Source: Prorocentrum cordatum
Lineage: Eukaryota; Sar; Dinophyceae; Prorocentrales; Prorocentraceae
Reading direction: 5' to 3'
Assembly (NCBI GenBank): GCA_963575745.1
Contig: CAUYUJ010011558.1
Coordinates: 527,780 to 591,779, forward strand
DNA length: 64,000 nt
Shown here: piece after piece, positions 21,846-31,814 of the stretch
Layout: every line of letters begins with the position of its first letter
How positions within the stretch are numbered: position 1 is the stretch's first letter
The notes under the pieces: generated by a model
The model's input: only the letters and a program-made list of their open reading frames with translations
The model's database searches: none
What the model was told of the DNA's origin: nothing
Made by a program: the position numbers and the translations under genes

Positions 21846-22150
21846 GGAAGAGAGGAGTCAGAAACATTTGATGCACTCCTTACCCTCAGCCCTCCTCCAT
21901 CATCTTCCCCCTTCCTGCCTCCTGCTTCATCCTCCTCTTTTCCCTGCCAAACCCACCTCGTCCCGCACACCCTCCCCGCCATCAGTGCACCCCCCCTCTT
22001 TGCCCAAGGGCCAAGCATCCGAGGGCACCGGTTAACAAAGGGAAGGCGGCGAGACTTTTCGCGAGGGAGGCGACCTTTCTGACAGATAGTCTGAGGTCAA
22101 ACTCAAAGGAGACACAAAATGTGAGGCGGTCCATACATGGCCTCGCCTTT
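21846..22150. other. No recognisable feature
   Basis: Pyrimidine-rich spacer (CCTCCTTC-type, 21890-22000) and then unremarkable sequence. Confidence 0.4.
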
Positions 22151-22164
22151 GAGGATCGAACGAT

Positions 22165-22325
22165 TTGTCACCTCGTCCTCGGCGGAAGGCCGCAGAAGGT
22201 CCGCGGATGGTGGAGGAAGGAGCACGAGGGCAGTTCCGCCGGCGGAAGCTCGGCGGATGCCGGCGGAAGCAAAAGTCGACCTCCCAAGAGATGACCACAT
22301 GTTTGGGTTCAGGGTTTCCAGAACT
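22165..22325. repeat. Dispersed repeat E, copy 1
   Basis: CGGCGGAAG words (GCCGGCGGAAGC, AAAAGTCGACCT) lead to CATGTTTGGGTTCAGGGTTTCC. The same order, with drift, occurs at 45533-45685. Confidence 0.55.
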
Positions 22326-22554
22326 GTACATGTGCCGCCGCGCCGTTCGTTCCGACGCGCGGCTTTCCGTCCTGGGGATGGCGCCATGGCCTCTGGAGCA
22401 AATGCCGCCTCAGGCGCCGGGGGTCTGCTGTGGGCTTGCTGCGGCGCCGGCGATGTCTGCTTGGGCGCGGGACGCAAGGTGTGGAGAGGGTTTGCCGTTG
22501 TGTCGGCGTCGTCCACTGGGGCGCGTCGAAAACAAACGGCGCGGCGGCATGTCG

Positions 22555-22690
22555 ATACCGATACCCTCTTCCTGGACTTATCTTTTTTCTGGGCCTCCTG
22601 AGGGGTGGCCTCGCCGCCACGGCTGGATTTCAACCTCGGAGTATCCTGGTCAGAACACGCTCTGCGAGAGGTCTGGCGAGTGTCGGTATC
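22555..22690. repeat. Dispersed repeat G, copy 1
   Basis: GGGCCTCCTGAGG, TCGCCGCCACGGCTGG and ATCCTGGTCAGA occur in the order seen at 36605-36790 and 45140-45310. Confidence 0.6.
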
Positions 22691-22694
22691 GGTA

Positions 22695-22885
22695 AGGTCG
22701 GACCGAGGTATGAGATCGAAGTCGGTTCGGGGAGCGTGCCCTATTGTTCTTCGTGTGTGATGGATGCTCTTGTGCAACCTGGGGTGCGTGCTTTGGGTGT
22801 TATGTGTGTTCTGGCCGGCGAAGGGTCTCGTGTTCTTGGAGGGTGTCTTTCTATCCTTGGTCCGGCTACTTTTCGTGTTCTCCCC
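22695..22885. repeat. Dispersed repeat F, copy 1
   Basis: GACCGAGGTATGAGATCGA, TGTTCTTCGTGTGTG, GGCCGGCGAAGGGTCTC and TTCTTGGAGG occur in the same order, with small changes, at 28445-28615. Confidence 0.7.
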
Positions 22886-22995
22886 ACAACGTCTGAGGCG
22901 GCGCAGTTCAGAGTAGGGTGCGCGGTGCCTTAAACGACTGGCTTATCTTACCAAGTGTTTCGTGGGCTCTTACCCTTCTTTGGCCGCGCACGAAG

Positions 22996-23139
22996 GTCAA
23001 GAAGCAGTGGCTCAGACGCTGGCTCGGGGACAACACCCTCAACGACTTCGACATGCGTAACATCATCGACTGGGACTACTACAGGGAGCGGCTCGTCCAG
23101 GTCTTCCTCAAGCTGATCTGCATTCCTGCTGCCTATCAG
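22996..23139 (+). CDS. POLE: DNA polymerase epsilon catalytic-subunit exon
   Basis: The plus frame reads [20 protein letters not shown] then [20 protein letters not shown] and ICIPAAYQ. This closely fits the conserved segment at the end of the B-family polymerase domain of Pol epsilon, where eukaryotes have a DFDIR..LDWDYYIERL..I.KI..IPAA.Q pattern. Pol epsilon is the nuclear leading-strand replicase. The exon follows a C/T-rich stretch ending CACGAAG|GTC (phase 0) and spans 48 codons. After PAAYQ similarity stops; the next bases are CAG|GAGCGT, so the donor would be a non-canonical GA. The expected next motif (NPVPR then HPDWL) is absent, although GHLDWGTH lies shortly downstream. No other POLE exon was recognised, so this is either one exon of a gene with very long introns or a stranded fragment. 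Confidence 0.68.
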
Positions 23140-23465
23140 GAGCGTCTCTTCCAGCAGCATCTCCTCTCTGGGATTCTGGGGCATCTGGACTGGGGCACGC
23201 ACGCCTGCAGCGCGACCGCCTGATGGGACCGCCTGGCTGGGAAGAGGGCTCGGCCGTCCCAGAACTCCGACGTCATGTGGTCTGCCCCGGACGTGTGCAC
23301 TGGCCCGCCTGACCCCACCCCCAGCGCGTGCGTTTCCCGTAGCGGACCGGTGTTCTCCAGGGCCCTTGGGCCCGAGGGCGCCGAAAGCTGAGGGGAACCC
23401 GCAGCCTGTGAGCTTTCCGCGACTCCCGGGGGTCTGGGTAGGACGAGGATGGGGATCTTTTGTGA
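23140..23465. other. No recognisable feature
   Basis: Possible intron downstream of the polymerase exon. The frame stays open to 23223 without similarity I can place. Confidence 0.4.
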
Positions 23466-23467
23466 TG

Positions 23468-23682
23468 ATGGCAGGAGGAGGAGGAGGAGGAGGAGGAGGA
23501 GGAGGAGGAGGAGGACCAGGAGGAGGAGGAGGAGGAGGAGGAGGACGAGGAGGAGGAGGACGAGGAGGTCGAGAGGGAAGAGGAGGAGGGCGAGGAGGAG
23601 GAGGAGGATGAACATGAGGAGGAGGAGGAGGAGAAGGAGGAGGAGGAGGAGGAGGAGGAGGAGGAGAAGAGGAGGATCACTG
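23468..23682. repeat. (GGA)n microsatellite
   Basis: About 210 bp of AGG triplets with a few GAC and GAA interruptions. Confidence 0.93.
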
Positions 23683-24815
23683 ACCAAACTGCCAGGACTG
23701 CGAGCAGGCCGCCTTTGCACAGTCCCTGGGCGGAAGAGGGAGAGCCAAAGGCGGACGCCCGTTAACTGGGGAATCCCCAACTCACAGTTTGTTATTGTCG
23801 GTTGCTAGCGAGGGCGAACCCTGCCTAGTAACTGACGATAGGTCTACGCGGTACCGGCGCCCTGCGCGCGGCAGTGCCTGTTGGGTGCGGAGGTGGTGAG
23901 GAGGCCCCGCGCCTGCGGCCGCCGCCCCTGCCTTGTGCCAGTGCCGACAACGCGTGTGCGAACGGAGCGCGGAGAAGAGGGGCACACCTGAGACACTGCA
24001 GGGGAGATGGGATCGAGTGGGAGCAGGGCTGGGGCGGGGTGAGCTTAGCGGCGGGGCCAGGGCCTATCCTCACTCCCTGCCAGGAGGGCGAGCCACGCAC
24101 GAGCAACAGGATTCTTTTGCTGGGGCACGGCTAGCAGTGCAACTTCGTCATTGGGACTTGGTGGGGTAGAAATTCACGACGGCGCCAAACCGGCGGCAGT
24201 GGTGCGAAGAGAGTCGCGTTTTCGTGACCATTACGTTGCGAAGCACCTTGCGCAGGGGCAACAATCGTATTCAAGGCTCTAATTTAAGTGGCCCGTGGCC
24301 GTTGCCTCCCGTGGCGGCCCTCAGGCACTGGGCCTGCACCAGAGATGCTCACCCACGCATCGCTTTCCCACGCATGACTGCTGGACAATGGGCTGCCCAC
24401 GCGTGACAAAGGTAGATATAGCAAGGGTGCTGACAGGGTACGTCAGATAGCCAAATGGTGTTACGCTGCCACCGAGTGGAGATTGGAGGGCATGGAGGGC
24501 TGCTCTCCTCCGGAGGTGGAGGAGGGAGAGGAGATGGGGGAAGAAGGGGAAGGAGAGGGAGGAGAGGGGCGGGGGCGCAGTCCAAAGAAATCTCCCCCCG
24601 AGCCGAACGAATGTAACTTTTGCGGGGCTAGTGCCGCCATAAATTGCACCCTGGGCGGGGCGGCTGGGAGTAGTGCAGCACGGGTGCGGCCCCCAAAGCG
24701 TCGGCGCTCGGGCTGAGACGGCAGGGGATCCAGCGGAAGAAGCGAGCTTCAGCTAATCCCCTCCCTCCCCCAGACTCCCCAAGGCCACAACCCCCTCTGC
24801 ATCCCAATTCTATGG
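23683..24815. other. No recognisable gene
   Basis: GC-rich spacer with a small GGAGA tract at about 24510-24575. Short frames lack motifs. Confidence 0.45.
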
Positions 24816-24817
24816 GG

Positions 24818-25045
24818 CGCAGGAGAAGGAGGAGGAGGAGGAGGAGGAGGAGGAGGAGGAGGAGGAGGAGGAGGAGGAGGAGTTGAGGAGGAGGAGGAGG
24901 AGGAGGAGGAGGAGGACGAGGAGGAGTAGGAGGAGGAGGAGGGGGAGGAGGAGAATGAGGAGGAGGAGGAGGCAGAAAATCAGGGGAGAATCAGCGGAGA
25001 GGGACTGGCAGGAGGAGGACGCGGGGAGGAGGAGCGGAGAGGAAG
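24818..25045. repeat. (GGA)n microsatellite
   Basis: Pure AGG triplets to about 24960 and then degenerate purine sequence. Confidence 0.93.
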
Positions 25046-25149
25046 GGTGTAGTCTCGTGCCCTCGGCGCCGGCGATGTGATGGCTGCCGCCAGAACATCT
25101 CGAACCCGTGCCCCCGCGTGAAGCTCCCCGATTGGCTCCGCAAGCGCGT

Positions 25150-25515
25150 GGCGGTGACTGGCTGCCCCTGGGATCCCGCCGGCGTCGGAGCAGGGAAGAT
25201 TGGCACCGCCACCAGATTGGTGGAGGGGCAGATCGGCACGAAGTCAATTAGCAAAACACGATACGACCATCACTTCTCGAAGGTCCGCACGGATTTCTTG
25301 GATCGGAGTTGGGCCCTCCTGGCGGCGCCTTTGGTGCTGCCCCTGGCGCGCTCCGCACGTCAGGAAGAGAGGGGCCGGGGGCGCCGATCCAAGAAATCCG
25401 CCCGGATCTCCGAGGAAGTATGCGGCTTGTGTTCGTTCCTCTACGAAGGGGGTCCTGGATATTTTTTCTCCGCCTCCAGGATCCCAAGGCCAACCCGGGT
25501 CCCCGGGGCCGTCAA
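25150..25515. mobile_element. Candidate foldback element (GGATTTCTTGGATCGG arms)
   Basis: CGGATTTCTTGGATCGG at 25290-25306 is repeated in perfect inverse at 25384-25400 (17 bp, 77-bp loop). Further out, CCCTGGGATCC (about 25165) and GGATCCCAAGG (about 25488) are also inverted, with weaker similarity between. This fits an eroded foldback element, but only one copy is in the window. Confidence 0.45.
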
Positions 25516-26455
25516 CCGGGTCGGTGTCTCTGGGGAAGCCCTGCGGTACCGCCCGTCTTCTCTTGGCCTTTGTTCCCCTCTCACCAAGTGGCGTGGAAAG
25601 GAAGGAAGACATCGCCACACGTTCAAGGGGTAGCACCGAGAGTCTTGTCGTGTCGTAGCGTCGCTACTTCTCTGCGTCCCGCTCGAGACACTTTCGATCT
25701 CCAGCCCAGACCTCCGACGACGTGTTTTTTCACAGCGTTGCTCCCAGGAGGTCTGGGCCCCTCGCCCCGGGGCGGGTATGTCATCCTGAGTCGTTTCTGA
25801 CGGCACTGTGGCGTCGTGAGGGCCCTCGGAGGCCGAAGAAGGCCATAGGCCTTCCGTCGCTGTTTTCTCACGAGGTGAGGAGGTCTGGGTGGTGGTGGCG
25901 GTGGTTGTGGCTCTGGTGGTGGTGGTGGTGGTGGTGGTGTCGCGTCTCCTTCCTCCGATCAATTGGTCCAGTCGCAGGTGCCCTGGTCGGGTCTCGTGGC
26001 GGCGGGGGCAGGGTCGAGTACGCCTCCGGAGGCCCACCCCGAGGCCAAACGCATTGGGACAATAAACGTAGGCCCCCACAAAAGAAACATAGTACTGATA
26101 CTGCTACTAATCGACACAAGAGAACATGTATATCTACATATCTAGAAAACAGTTTTCTCCGACGACCACTGGACACACCCAGCAGCAAATGATTCAAGAA
26201 TGTTGGTGTGTGGATCGTTTGGTTGGTTGTGTACCCAATTGGGTGCGGTCTGCGTCAATGCGCTTGTGCGAGTGGGAAGCGGGCGCAACTTGCACGCTTG
26301 CACGCGGGATGTGCAACCACGAGTATTGTGAAGGTCTTACGGCCGGTGCCGCCGACCTGAAGGGGGACAACCACGACGACGGCGACGACGACGACGGCGG
26401 CGGCGGCGGCGACGACGACGACGCTGACGTGGGTCAGAGTCATCAGGGATGCTGT
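25516..26455. other. No recognisable gene; short GTG/CGA repeats
   Basis: It contains a (GGT)n run at about 25885-25940 and (GAC/GGC)n at about 26375-26430. Frames of 100-210 codons overlap on both strands without motifs. Confidence 0.45.
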
Positions 26456-26735
26456 TTGGAGTCTCTTGTCAGCGCTGTCGGAGGCCTCTGGGGGGCAGTT
26501 TTGGGTCCTCTTGGGAGCATCTTGGGGGCCTCTAGGCAGCTTCTTGGGAGCCTCTTGGGGCTTCCTTGGGGCCTCTTGGGGCCTCTTTGGGCCCTCCTGG
26601 GATCCTTTCGGGGCCGAGGGCTCGAAATGTCCGTTCGGTTCCCCCGTCAGGGCACCCTGTTGGAGACTCTTGAGGCGCCGGCGGCCCTAATGGGGGTCTC
26701 GTGGAGAACTTTTAGGGACTTCTTCGGGCTTTCCG
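26456..26735. repeat. GGCCTCTTGGGG-type repeat block 2
   Basis: The plus strand carries about fifteen units around GGGGCCTCTTGGGGC, then GGGCTCGAAATGTCCGTTCGG. The latter resembles (inverted) the CCGAGCTTCCGGCCC spacer in the 30-31 kb block. Confidence 0.7.
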
Positions 26736-26924
26736 GACCGTGCGGGGGGTAAGCGTCCCGACTCGAACGGGGAAGCCTCTCACACACGCCGACAGAGTCT
26801 GCGGATTTTGCAACTGCGGAGTAATCCGCAATCCCACTACGTCGCCAGGAGAAGTGCGATCCCATTTCCCTTGCGGCGGCGTCCCCCGCATCTGGAATTC
26901 AGATTGCCCGTGTATAGATCTCAG

Positions 26925-27840
26925 CCACCTCATCGACCTCCAGCTTCCGACGACTCAGCATTCCGACCTCCAAGATCCAGCATCCGACTCGCCACTCGCA
27001 CTTACACCTACGTATCGACCTCGAGCCTCTACCTGCTCAGCATTCCGACGTGTAACATAACATCTGACATCCCACGTCCCATTTCCATCTCCACTTGACT
27101 TGTTGACCCCCAGCCTCCACCAGTCCGACATCCTGGCCTCCAGCCACCAACTTATCACTTGCACCTCCACCTACGTCCTACGTATCGATTTACAGCCTCC
27201 ACCAGCTCAGCACTCCTACTCCCAGCATCCAGCAAGACCTTCCACCTCCACCTCCGACTATCGACCTCCAACCTCCACCAACTCAGCACCCCGACCTCCA
27301 GCATCCACCATCCGACTTCCCACTCCCGCTTAAACCTATCGACCTCGAGCCTCTACCAGCTCAACATTCCGACCTCCAGTACCCAGCATCCGACCTTCCA
27401 TTCTCACCTCCACCTATTGACCAGCAGCCTCCAGCATCCGGCATCTGATTTCCACCCCCACCTCTACATATTGATCTCGAGCCTATACCGGCTCAGCATT
27501 CCGTTCTCCAGCATCTGGCATCCGACCTCCCATTTCCACCCCATCTATCGACCTCCAGTTCCCACCAAATCGACATCCTGACTTCCAGTTGCCGACTTAT
27601 CGCTTTCACCTCCAACTCCACCCATCGACTTCTAGCCTCCACCAGCACTCCGACCTCCAGCATCCGGCAAACGACCTTTCTGTGCCACCTCCGACTATCG
27701 ACCTCCAACCTCCACCAGCTCAGCACTCTGACCTCCACCATCCGGCACCCGAGCTCCACTTTCACCCGCACCCACTGTCCTCCAGCTTCCACCAGCTTCA
27801 ACACTTCGACCTCCAGCCTCCACGTCGACATGAGCACTCT
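26925..27840. repeat. Long degenerate CGACCTCCAGCATCC repeat
   Basis: Over 900 bp of drifted units related to TCCGACCTCCAGCATCC and CCACCAGCTCAGCA, strongly C/T/A biased on the plus strand. Ser/Thr/Pro-rich plus frames and Val/Glu-rich minus frames are consequences of the repeat. Confidence 0.75.
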
Positions 27841-28145
27841 TCACCAACAACAACACCAATCCCAGACAAGGCCAAGCCAATTGCAGAAAACACGGCCTGG
27901 CACCAACACAGACCACAATAGAGCAATCGTTACGACGACACGCCCACCCAACGACGCAGCCCCCCGGACACGACAGCTCCAACGACAAAGATTCGTCCTT
28001 CCTCCCCCTTCTATATGTCTCGCACGCATGCCACACCATACACAATAGTATGTTGGAGGCCACGGCCTCACTCATCTGGTCTCAAGTAGGCCCGGGCTGC
28101 ATTCCCCATTGGTGGTCTTCTGTTCGTTCATTGTATGGATTTCAG

Positions 28146-28196
28146 ATTGCCTCCTCCAGGGGTTTGGGCGAGGCGTTCCGCTTGACACTTCTGCAG
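28146..28196 (+). CDS. Weak candidate exon
   Basis: TGTATGGATTTCAG| precedes and |GTAAGC follows a 51-nt frame reading IASSRGLGEAFRLTLLQ. The splice sites look good, but CAGATTGCC-type sequence at its start recurs several times between 26897 and 28290. It may therefore be part of a repeat. Confidence 0.18.
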
Positions 28197-28204
28197 GTAA
28201 GCGA

Positions 28205-28315
28205 TTTAGATTGGCCCCGTCCGAGCTTCAGATTCGGCGGGCCTGAAATCCAGATTGGACCGGATTGAATTTCCGATTGCCCTTGTCCGAATTCCAGATC
28301 TGGCGGCGCCGCTTG
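28205..28315. repeat. Two-copy GATTGSCC..CCAGATC repeat
   Basis: GATTGGCCCCGTCCGAGCTT then CAGATTCGGCGG (about 28210) and GATTGCCCTTGTCCGAATTC then CAGATCTGGCGG (about 28276) are diverged direct repeats. A third related piece lies at about 26890. Confidence 0.5.
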
Positions 28316-28444
28316 GAACGTGGCCTGGGCTGGGTGCCGGTTCTGCCGAGCCACGTGAGGCCCGTCATTGCTGGCCCGTCATTGCTGGCCCGCGCTGTTG
28401 TGGCGCGTGACCATTGGCGCATATCAGGTGCGAGAGATGGTACA

Positions 28445-28615
28445 GCCAGACCGAGGTATAAGATCGAGGTATGCTCAGGGAGGGAACCCTAATGTTCTTC
28501 GTGTTTGTTGGATATTCTCGTGCATCCTGGGGGGAGGGTGCCCTCGAATGTTCTTCAGTTTGGCCGGCGGAGGGTCTCATGTTCTTGAGGGAGGTTCTTC
28601 TGTCCTAGGTCCGAC
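28445..28615. repeat. Dispersed repeat F, copy 2
   Basis: GACCGAGGTATAAGATCGAG, TGTTCTTCGTGTTTG, GGCCGGCGGAGGGTCTC and TTCTTGAGGG match copy 1 at 22695 in order. Confidence 0.7.
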
Positions 28616-28619
28616 TGTA

Positions 28620-29194
28620 TCGAACCCACTGTACTGGTGATCCCAAGGACGTGGCCCGCCACTCGGGTCCAAAGCACTGGACGTCGACGGTTGGTGGTGG
28701 CTGGTGGTCGCACTACAACCACGAGCTCTTCACAGCGCGGAGACCCCAGAGATCTACGTAGACAGTCTTTCCCGGGCGGGCTTTTCATCCCGAGTTGTTT
28801 TGACGGTCCGGGGCACGATGAGGGCGCCCACAGGCCAGGAATGGGGCAAAAGCCTCCCGCCGTTCACAAGGAGAGCAGACTTGAAACCTCCTGCTTCCAG
28901 CTCAGCTCCTCCTCATCCCGGCCCCTCGACCCTCCGAGGGAGAGCGGGTGGGTCGAAGTCTCTGGGGCATGCGAGTCGCGTGGTCACGAGCCAGGGGGGA
29001 ATCAGGGCATGCGGGAAGGTCGCGACGAAATCCACACATCCATTGCCCCCTGGCTGCGCTCTTCCTGGGCCCAGGAGCTGTGTACACGCCCTCCTGGTCA
29101 AGGCAGGAGGGCGTGGCGTATATGCCGCTGCTGGGTTCAGGATGGACCTGGCCAGGGAGCAGTAGATATGTATAGATTTCGTCGCCCTGTGAAT
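28620..29194. other. No recognisable gene
   Basis: GC-rich sequence with long frames on both strands and no motif I recognise. Confidence 0.4.
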
Positions 29195-29428
29195 CTAGGC
29201 CTCCCAGATGGGATCGCAGTAGACGGGGTCGGAGGATCGCGCGGCATCGCCGATGCATCTCCGATGCGGCGCGATGCGGAGCCCGATTATATCCACGCCG
29301 ACGCCGCCGACACACCGCCGACGTCGTCGATACGTCAACGATGCATTGCCGATCCATCGGCGATGCATTGGCGATGCGGCGCGACCCTCCGACCCTATCT
29401 ACCTGGACCCTATCTAGGAGGCCTCTAG
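29195..29428. mobile_element. Family-C foldback element, copy 2
   Basis: CTAGGCCTCCCAGATGGGAT at the left is mirrored by CTATCTAGGAGGCCTCTAG at the right. The inverted arms are about 48 bp and include GGGTCGGAGG(A/G)TCGCGC and its complement. The interior is again CGATGCATTGCCGAT-type words plus a GCCGACGCCGCC run. It is homologous to 13237-13449. Confidence 0.72.
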
Positions 29429-30135
29429 TCAAGGACCTCTCGACTCAGGCATCCAGCTCTTCGAGTAAGATTGAGGCGGCCAGTCTGGTGCCAGTTTTTG
29501 GGGCAGCCCTGGGCCAGCTTCCAGCGCCAGGGCAAGCAGGAGGCGATCGGGAGCGAGAGGCCAACACTTGGGGCATGGACGAGAGGTCTGGCGGCCTGCG
29601 CACCGAGCAAATTCTCGGAGGCGACGATAGGGGCGAATAGCCCAGGGGGGAGCACTACATGTATCCAGGGCCGCCAGTGGTCCATGTCTTCGGTCTTCGG
29701 CAAGGCTCCAGGAGGGATACGTGTGATGCCCGCCCTGTCGTCGCCTCCGAAATTCATGCAGTGGCGAGTTCTCCTGGCCTGCCTATAGGCCCACCGAAGA
29801 ATGTTCCAAGAACTTCTTGTGGTTTGCACGAAATGCTCTCAGAGCAGTTATGGCTGAGACAGTCTTGGCTTGTACATCGGGCGTCCGTTCGAAGACTATT
29901 CTTCTTGTCCGTGGAACAGTTGTTTGTTCTGATGACGTTCCGTGGTGGGTCTCTAGGAACGCTGGGACGGTCAGTCCCTGTTCAATCGAGAGGCCTGGGG
30001 GCCTGCGCACCAAGCAGATCGGAGCGTCGGATTCGCCGTGTCCTCCGCCACAAAAAAATAGCGCAGACACCCTCCAACTGATTGTTCCTGGGCCTCAGGG
30101 GAGGGAGGCGGCGTATGAATCAGCATTGGGAGCCA
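29429..30135. other. Possible coding-like stretch, plus a short duplicated word
   Basis: A plus frame at about 29817-29990 (NALRAVMAETVLACTSGVRS then KTILLVRGTVVCSDDVPWWV) has protein-like composition, but it has no recognised family and no clear splice sites. GGCCTGCGCACC(A/G)AGCA with flanking GAGAGG(T/C)CTGG occurs twice (about 29583 and 29990). Confidence 0.25.
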
Positions 30136-30139
30136 TCGA

Positions 30140-30200
30140 CTCTCTCTCTCTCTCTCTCTCTCTCTGTGTTTCTCTCTCTCTCTCTGTATATATACATATA
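30140..30200. repeat. (CT)n-(TA)n microsatellite
   Basis: A CT run with a few GT interruptions switches to TATATACATATA. Confidence 0.9.
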
Positions 30201-30289
30201 ACGGCGCACCGGGTCCGGGGGCCCGGGGCCGGGACCTCGACCACAAATGTGGGCCCCGGGGGGCCCGGAGGCTCGTCGGACCGCCGGAC

Positions 30290-31450
30290 GCCGTCCAAGA
30301 TCGTTCGCAGGCGGCTTCGGAACGCGCTCCGATGGCTCCAGATGCCTTCCAAGACGCCTGTCATGACACCAAGAAGGTCCCAGAAGCCTCCAAGACGCTC
30401 CGAGAGGCAGCCCAAGAGAGGCCCAAGAAGCAAAAATCGTGCCATTCCTATGGGAAAACGTATATTTTTCGCATGTTCGCCTCTTGGGCTTTCACCGCGT
30501 CCAAGACGGCCCAAGAGGCGCCCAAGACGGTCTACGAGGCCTCCGGGAGCGCTCCAAGGCTGCGCACGAGTGGCCCAGGACGGCCCCAAGACGGCCGAAG
30601 AGAGCCCCAAGACGAGTTCGAGAGGGGTCCCAGACGGAGAAAGCCAACCTCGAATTCCGAGCTTCCGGCCCAAGAGGCTCCAGGAGGCGCCAAAATGCCG
30701 CCAAGAGGCGCCAAAAGGCTCCCAAAAGCACCCCAAGACGTTCCGAGAGGCACCCCAAGAGAGGTCCAAGAAACAAAAATCGTGCCATTCCTATGGGAAA
30801 ACGTATATTTTTCGCATGTTCGCATCTTGGGCTTTCACCGCGTCCAAGACGGCCCAAGAGGCCTCCAAGACGGCCTAGGAGGCCTCCGGGAGCGCTCCAA
30901 GGCTGCGCACGAGTGGCTCAGGACGGCCCCAAGACGGCCCAAGAGAACCCCAAGACGACTTCGAGAGGGGTCCCAGAAGGAGAAAGCCACTCTCGAATTC
31001 CGAGCTTCCGGCCCAACATATCCCAGGAGGCGCCAAAACGCCGCCCAGAGGCGCCAAAAGGCTTCCAAAATCAGCCCAAGACGTTCCGAGAGGCACCCCA
31101 AGAGAGGTCCAAGAAACAAAAATCGTGCCATTCCTATGGGAAAACGTATATTTTTCGCATGTTCGCATCTTGGGCTTTCACCGCGTCCAAGACGGCCCAA
31201 GAGGGCCCCAAGACGGCCCAAGAGGCGCCCAAGATGGCCCAAGAGGGCCCCAAGACGGGCCCAAGAGGGGGCCCAGAGGGGGACCACGAACCGCAAGCTC
31301 GAGCCTTCCGCCCCAAGAGGCCGCCAGGAGGCCCCAAGGAGGCCCCTCAAGAGGCCCCAGGAGACCCCCAAGAGGCCCAAAGGAGGCCCCGAGAAGCCCC
31401 AAATCGGCCCCCGAAATGCTTCGAACCTGCTTCCAGGAGGCCCCCGAGGT
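30290..31450. repeat. 343-bp tandem repeat inside CCCAAGAGGCC block 3
   Basis: CAAAAATCGTGCCATTCCTA (continuing through an AAACGTATATTTTTCGCATG core) recurs at 30431, 30774 and 31117, exactly 343 bp apart. Between these cores lie CCCCAAGA(C/G)GGCC units, the opposite strand of the GGCCTCTTGGGG family. Because 343 is not a multiple of three, the 385-428-codon plus frames change register between copies and are not credible genes. Confidence 0.9.
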
Positions 31451-31614
31451 TCAGAGGCTCCCGAGAAGCTACGTCAAACTCCCAGCGAGCGGCCGGACGA
31501 GGTCCCCCACAAAATCACAAGAGGGTTCCAGTATTTGTATCCTTCAGCGCTCTCTGGCCTTCTTCCCCCTGCTCCCTTCCCTGCGACTTTCGTTGACTCA
31601 AGCTCGCCTCCTAG

Positions 31615-31654
31615 CTAGAACCTAAGCGCGCGCGAAGCGCGCGCGTGGTTCTAG
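31615..31654. other. Strong GC-alternating hairpin
   Basis: CTAGAACC (31615-31622) pairs with GGTTCTAG (31647-31654). Inside, an alternating GCGCGCGC arm (26-33) pairs with 37-44 across a GAA loop. That gives 16 paired positions and a small bulge, followed by an AT run. The GC-alternating arms could also adopt Z-DNA. Confidence 0.8.
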
Positions 31655-31690
31655 TATATATATATATATGTAAATATATACCGCCACCCT
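31655..31690. repeat. (TA)n microsatellite
   Basis: A TATATATA run directly after the hairpin. Confidence 0.85.
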
Positions 31691-31814
31691 CCCTGAAGGT
31701 ACATGCAAAGTTCGTCGGAGGGTGTCTGTGTATATATGCGTGAGTGTGTGGATGAAAGAGCGTGCTCGTGGCACACTTCTCACTGAAAGGGGGGCCCAGT
31801 TTCAAGCTGCCCAC

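Noticed and set aside
27159-27581. 140-codon Ser/Thr/Leu-rich frame
   Set aside because: It is a read-through of the CGACCTCCAGCATCC repeat and has no independent signal.
30332-31618. 385-428-codon plus frames rich in Lys, Glu, Ala, Pro
   Set aside because: They traverse the 343-bp repeat and CCCAAGAGGCC filler. The 343-bp period shifts the frame in each copy, so no conserved protein is encoded.
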